Positions 59,883 to 64,000 of a stretch of 64,000 nucleotides of DNA are shown piece by piece (the first letter of the stretch is position 1; each line of letters starts with the position of its first letter). The stretch spans positions 34,805-98,804 of the forward strand of contig NMRA01000923.1 of the NCBI GenBank assembly GCA_002633005.1. Reading direction: 5' to 3'. The DNA is from Phoronis australis. Taxonomy: Eukaryota > Phoronida > Phoronidae. The notes under the pieces are model-generated. The model was given only the letters and a program-made list of their open reading frames with translations. It was not told the origin of the DNA and ran no database searches. A program made the position numbers and the translations under genes.

Positions 59883-60548
59883 GTCCATAAAATAAAGTCT
59901 AAAGATAAGGTGTATAAAGATGTTATGGCTAATGAAAAGGAGAGTTTATCACATCATTACATGTGAGGTCGACTATCTTGGGCAACAGACAGAAACCTTA
60001 GACAAGGTAAATGCGATAGAATTAAAAAGAGCAAAGGACTATTACATATATAGATGAAAAAATCATAAGTACATCTTACACTGATGACAAGTAGTTTATT
60101 TTCTACAACAGGACTGTGTTTCCGCCTGATCATTTGAATATCCCTAACATTAAGTTTACAAATGTAAAATAAAAAAGAATGTCAACATTTAATACAATGA
60201 CGTGTTTGCTGTAAAACACACTTAAAAAACAGTGGCACTTGACGTATAAACAGAGAACATGACACTGCAGGCAAATGGAATAAACAGCAGAGACCCTGTG
60301 ATAGACTGGCCAGGATTGCATTGACAATGACATGCCTGTTGATGGTGACTTTAATAACAGATGTAACCTGAAATGTATTTGAAGCAGTCATGTGTTGTCT
60401 ATAGATCAGTACTGTAGTGAGGCTCCATCAGCTGGACATTATTTAATTCATGAACAATTTCACATGCTAGAAAATATCAGCTCCAACCTACATAGCATGT
60501 ATATGCTAAATAACATCCTCTTCTAATGCCTATGTAATACTTTGATGG

Positions 60549-60908
60549 AATATGAAAATGTAATTAAACTTGACTGCAACTTTTCCTGGAGACAAACTCT
60601 AAAAGTCTCACTCAACAGGAAAATGTCTTTTCAACCACTCAAGAGTAGACTCCCAGACGAAGTAATTGCATAATTGCAGAAAAGTTACAATAATTAAAAT
60701 TTGTCTGAGTGGTACATCCCTGATTGTTTATGAAAATTCAATTAAATTTGACAGCAACTTTTCCTGCAGACAAAATCTAAAAGTGTCACTCAACAGGAAA
60801 ATGTCTTTTCAACCACTCAAGAGTAGACTCATAGATGGAAGTAATTGCATAACCTTGTAGAAAAGTTTCAATAATTGAAATTTGTCTGAGTGGTGCATAT
60901 CCCCTATT
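60549..60908. repeat. Direct duplication of about 180 bp
   Basis: Two consecutive copies share GCAACTTTTCCTG-AGACAAA, CACTCAACAGGAAAATGTCT, TTTCAACCACTCAAGAGTAG and AATTTGTCTGAGTGGT. Divergence of several percent shows that this is an old genomic duplication. Confidence 0.9.
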
Positions 60909-63900
60909 GACTGATTAACATTTATAGGAAATTGATTATATCATATCCTTTAGCAGTATTACAACAAAAGCGCATTCAGGCCAAATTGTAGAAAAATTTT
61001 TACAAGCAGTGTTCTGAATCAGATTATATAACAAGACAACATAATCACCATTGACCACTGTGACTATTATAAATCTGAGGTATGATCAATGAGGCTAGTT
61101 CCTAATAGTTTGATGAGATCATACAGAATTCTTCCTAGCAGTTATCTACATACTCTGATAAGTCACAAACAACTTTGTGTGACCCATTGTCATAACAACT
61201 AATCTGAGTGTGAAAACATGTGTCCAAAATGACTATTCAAGCTAAAAGATATGGGTTGCCAATCACTGCCTCATGTTAGAAATACCAAGTGAAACCTGCG
61301 AATGGATTGCAACATATATCACCAATACGTACACTGTGGCAAATCCACAAATGTTCCCATTCAGCGACATGTACAAAAACCAGAGGGAAATTGGGGCTTT
61401 AAGCCCACACTCTGATAACTTGTTTGAACGGCTTTGCATCAACCTTGTAGATAATAATCTTGATCATTCAAATGTGCACATCGGTCCAAGAGCTGTATAC
61501 AACCTATGAGCAACATGCTACTTCAATTGCATAAATCGTATAGCTCAGTCAAATCAAAACTCTTCTCTAAACATTCCCAATTAGTCGCATACAACATTCG
61601 ATTACTAAACCGTAAACAAAAACAACAAGATACTACAGTAATGAACCTCTTGGATAACCAACATGAACGGTATGATCTCACCAATTTTGTGCAAAAATAT
61701 AGTCCTATTCAAAGTCTTCCAACAATGCCCTAAGTGCCCACAACTTTTCGAAATACTTTCTGAGGGTAGCTATGGGGCAGGACCAGTAATCTGATGCAAC
61801 TTATCTTTCAGTGAAAAAATGACAATAATTCCTTTTCGTGTCCTAAATTCCGTTTGTAATGGTCATAGCCATATTTTGAATAATTAATGGCCAAGACCAT
61901 GTCACTTCAAACAAATTGCTAATTATAGGTATAGAAATTTCCGTTTTGTTCCATATTCAAAGTTCCACAAAAAAATAAGGTTACACAGGACCCTACAAAA
62001 CGTCCAATTTAGGCCAACTTCAGAACACCGTATCTCACAAAAGGCTGATCGGATTCACATGAAACCCTCAGATACTACGCCTTATACACAGTTTTCAAAA
62101 TGCACTTAGGATTTTTTTGTTTTTTAAAATGTTACACTTTTGATTGAGGGGCTATCAAAAAATAGGGCTTATATGATTTTTATGAAAAAAATTAAATTTG
62201 CCTGAAATGTAAACGAAACAATTCAAACACATGCAGCATCCTTTTGAGGTTTCCCACTACACCCAAGTTTCAGTGACAACCGAAGCTTCGCTTCTAATTT
62301 CTTCTATTTTTAGGAAAGTTTCACAAGAGTTAACCTTTCCCACATACCGGAATTTTTCTGAAAGTGAAGCTTTGCATCTATTGGGAAATCACTGTTAGTT
62401 CTAAAGAATTCAGTATATGTAACTGGGTACACACCCAGTCAGCAGCCCAGTGGGCATCACTTAACTCCTGCAGAGAGACCAAGGAGAATTTTCCCAATGT
62501 GATCGAACCAAAAGGTCCAAAAAACCTTCTGAATCTAGACAGACTGGGTGGTAGAGTCTTGCCAAGCTTTTTATAGGCTAAGGAGCAACCTACTGGATGG
62601 CACTGTTACATGCCTACAACATATAGTGCATGGCAACGAATGGAAACGTTTGTCCGTTTTCCTAAAGGAGACTTGCAGACTTGAAAACTTCCTTCACGAA
62701 GAGCCATAAATAATTGGGCTCTCGTGCTTTGCTGAGGTGTTTTGTGCAATGGGCCCGACCATGAGGCCTGCGCACGTCTGATAACATCAAATGACATCAG
62801 GCCACCTACACTTTTTTTTAAAGAATTCAGCCCAGGAGATATGATACCTGACAAGATAATTAATCACAACTTAGAATGGGGTAACATTAGCAACAACTAT
62901 AATTTTCGCAACAGACATAGGCAACCATGTTTAATGCTATTTAACATTTTAAAAACCTTTGCCCCAGTTAAAAATTAACACCAGACGGAGTTTAATTTAA
63001 AAAACAGGTGTAAAAGTGTGCAGTGAAACTCAGTGAAAGAGTTCACAAGATGCCTTTTTCACATGTCAGTTACTATTCCAAACAAGTTTCAGACAACATG
63101 TAAGTGTTGTACAAATATTTTACACATCAAGCCAAGACGTGTTTGTCTAACAGGAAAAGGACAACAGCAAATTTCAACTTATTATAGGAAATGAGACTCC
63201 TGAAATGTCTCGCCAAACACCTGTGGTGCAGACAGGTAACACAATCTGCAGGTAGTGTAGGCCTGATATATAAATCTGTGTGTACATGTACTTATTGATA
63301 AGGTAGGTATGATGGCAAGCCAGGTCATCACCTCTGTTTGTACACCCACTGTATTGACATGAGCGACCTGTGGACTCACAGAGGGGCTATCAGCATGAGC
63401 AAACCCAGACACTACGCGAGAACTACATCACACTGATACATTAGTAGAACCCTCAAAAGCATAAGGGACCATGTAGGATTGCAGCCAAATTTTCACAATC
63501 AGACTGCATTACACCAGGGAAAGAACTTTCAATTTCACTAACAAAGTTTTTGCTCTAACTTCTGAAACTACAAGCAATACCAAAAAAGCAATAGTTTACA
63601 GATTTAAAACAAATTCCTCCCTCCCCCCAGGTCATTTTGCTCTTTGCCATAACCTATACTGATCCCTGCATACAAAAAGAGCTCAAAATAACGCTTACTA
63701 GATTATCTTATTAGTCCTGTTCAACAATTGTTCATGGAAGACACACTTTCTTTGACTCTCCAGGAGGTCACTGATGATCAAGCAGACTAGCATGTGTAGG
63801 TTATTTCCAAGGTGAAGTTAAGGTGTCCTTCAAATGTGTTGTCCACACTTAATAATTTAGAAAATAAAAGCATGCAAGGCATCACTCCACATGAGTACCT

Positions 63901-63922
63901 GTGCATAAGTGGTTCAACAAAG

Positions 63923-64000
63923 AAATGAAAGCGCTCCGAGGAGCGAACCTTGGCGAAATTAACCAAAAAGATGACGATAAAGATGATGACGAAGATGACG
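63923..64000. repeat. Dispersed repeat, copy B (cut by window edge)
   Basis: GAAAGCGCTCCGAGGAGCGA, then CTTGGCGAAATTAACC and GATGAC triplets, in the order of the copy at 1262. The right end is outside the window. Confidence 0.6.

Larger units (their letters stand above)
58238..64000. other. Upstream intron or 5' flank of perlecan
   Basis: No signal-peptide exon or promoter can be supported. A hydrophobic minus-strand frame near 58.95 kb lacks a usable donor. Repeats include palindromic element copy 4, a direct duplication of about 180 bp near 60.6-60.9 kb and a dispersed repeat at the right edge. Two consecutive plus-strand open frames at 61.27-61.73 kb match nothing I know. Confidence 0.5.

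Noticed and set aside
61273-61733. Two consecutive plus-strand open frames of 78 and 75 codons.
   Set aside because: No recognisable domain or splice signals; they end and begin in different frames. They could be a decayed element, but nothing supports a gene.

Overview
The window looks like draft assembly from an animal with large introns, probably a non-vertebrate bilaterian. It has GT-AG introns of 0.3 to 16 kb, AT-rich non-coding DNA, many foldback elements and minisatellites, and two unresolved positions (188 Ns at 2013-2200 and one N at 23183). The species cannot be fixed from the sequence.

Almost every exon I can support is on the minus strand and belongs to the 5' half of one gene, the basement-membrane heparan sulfate proteoglycan perlecan (HSPG2). 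Read from high to low coordinates, the exons encode: an acidic Ser-Gly cluster for heparan sulfate attachment (58.2 kb); a SEA domain split over two exons (53.3 and 51.4 kb); a 30-nt linker exon (43.4 kb); an unnamed 170-residue domain (40.2 kb); two LDLa repeats (38.1 and 35.9 kb); eight more LDLa repeats (19.7 to 7.2 kb); an Ig domain in two exons (6.9 and 6.2 kb); three LDLa repeats (5.4, 4.6 and 4.1 kb); an Ig domain with the WRLNWGH signature (3.5 kb); and the first Cys-rich exon of the laminin-like domain III (0.6 kb). That is 13 LDLa repeats against four in vertebrate perlecan. The signal-peptide exon was not found and probably lies beyond 64 kb. The rest of domain III lies before base 1.

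The 16 kb between the LDLa exons at 35.9 and 19.7 kb is the unusual part. It holds two same-strand exon blocks, both entered in splice phase 1, the phase in which the perlecan LDLa exons end. Block 1 (33.1 to 29.35 kb) encodes an unrecognised ectodomain and a separate transmembrane exon followed by a short tail and stop. Block 2 (25.9 to 21.4 kb) encodes the stalk of an integrin beta subunit (I-EGF repeats plus beta-tail) with no visible integrin head, membrane or cytoplasmic exons, and it also leaves in phase 1. Perlecan could therefore read through block 2 in frame, and block 1 could supply a membrane-anchored ending. Independent nested genes, a decayed integrin copy or a misassembly remain possible, and only transcripts can decide.

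The remaining sequence is intron and upstream DNA with mobile and tandem repeats. These include a hAT-like element with an 8-bp target duplication (12.5 to 13.6 kb), a 565-bp foldback element containing a small hAT-like relic (22 kb), four copies of a 90-bp palindromic element, a tRNA-derived SINE fragment and several minisatellites. A nearly identical 870-bp direct duplication around the single N is probably an assembly artefact.
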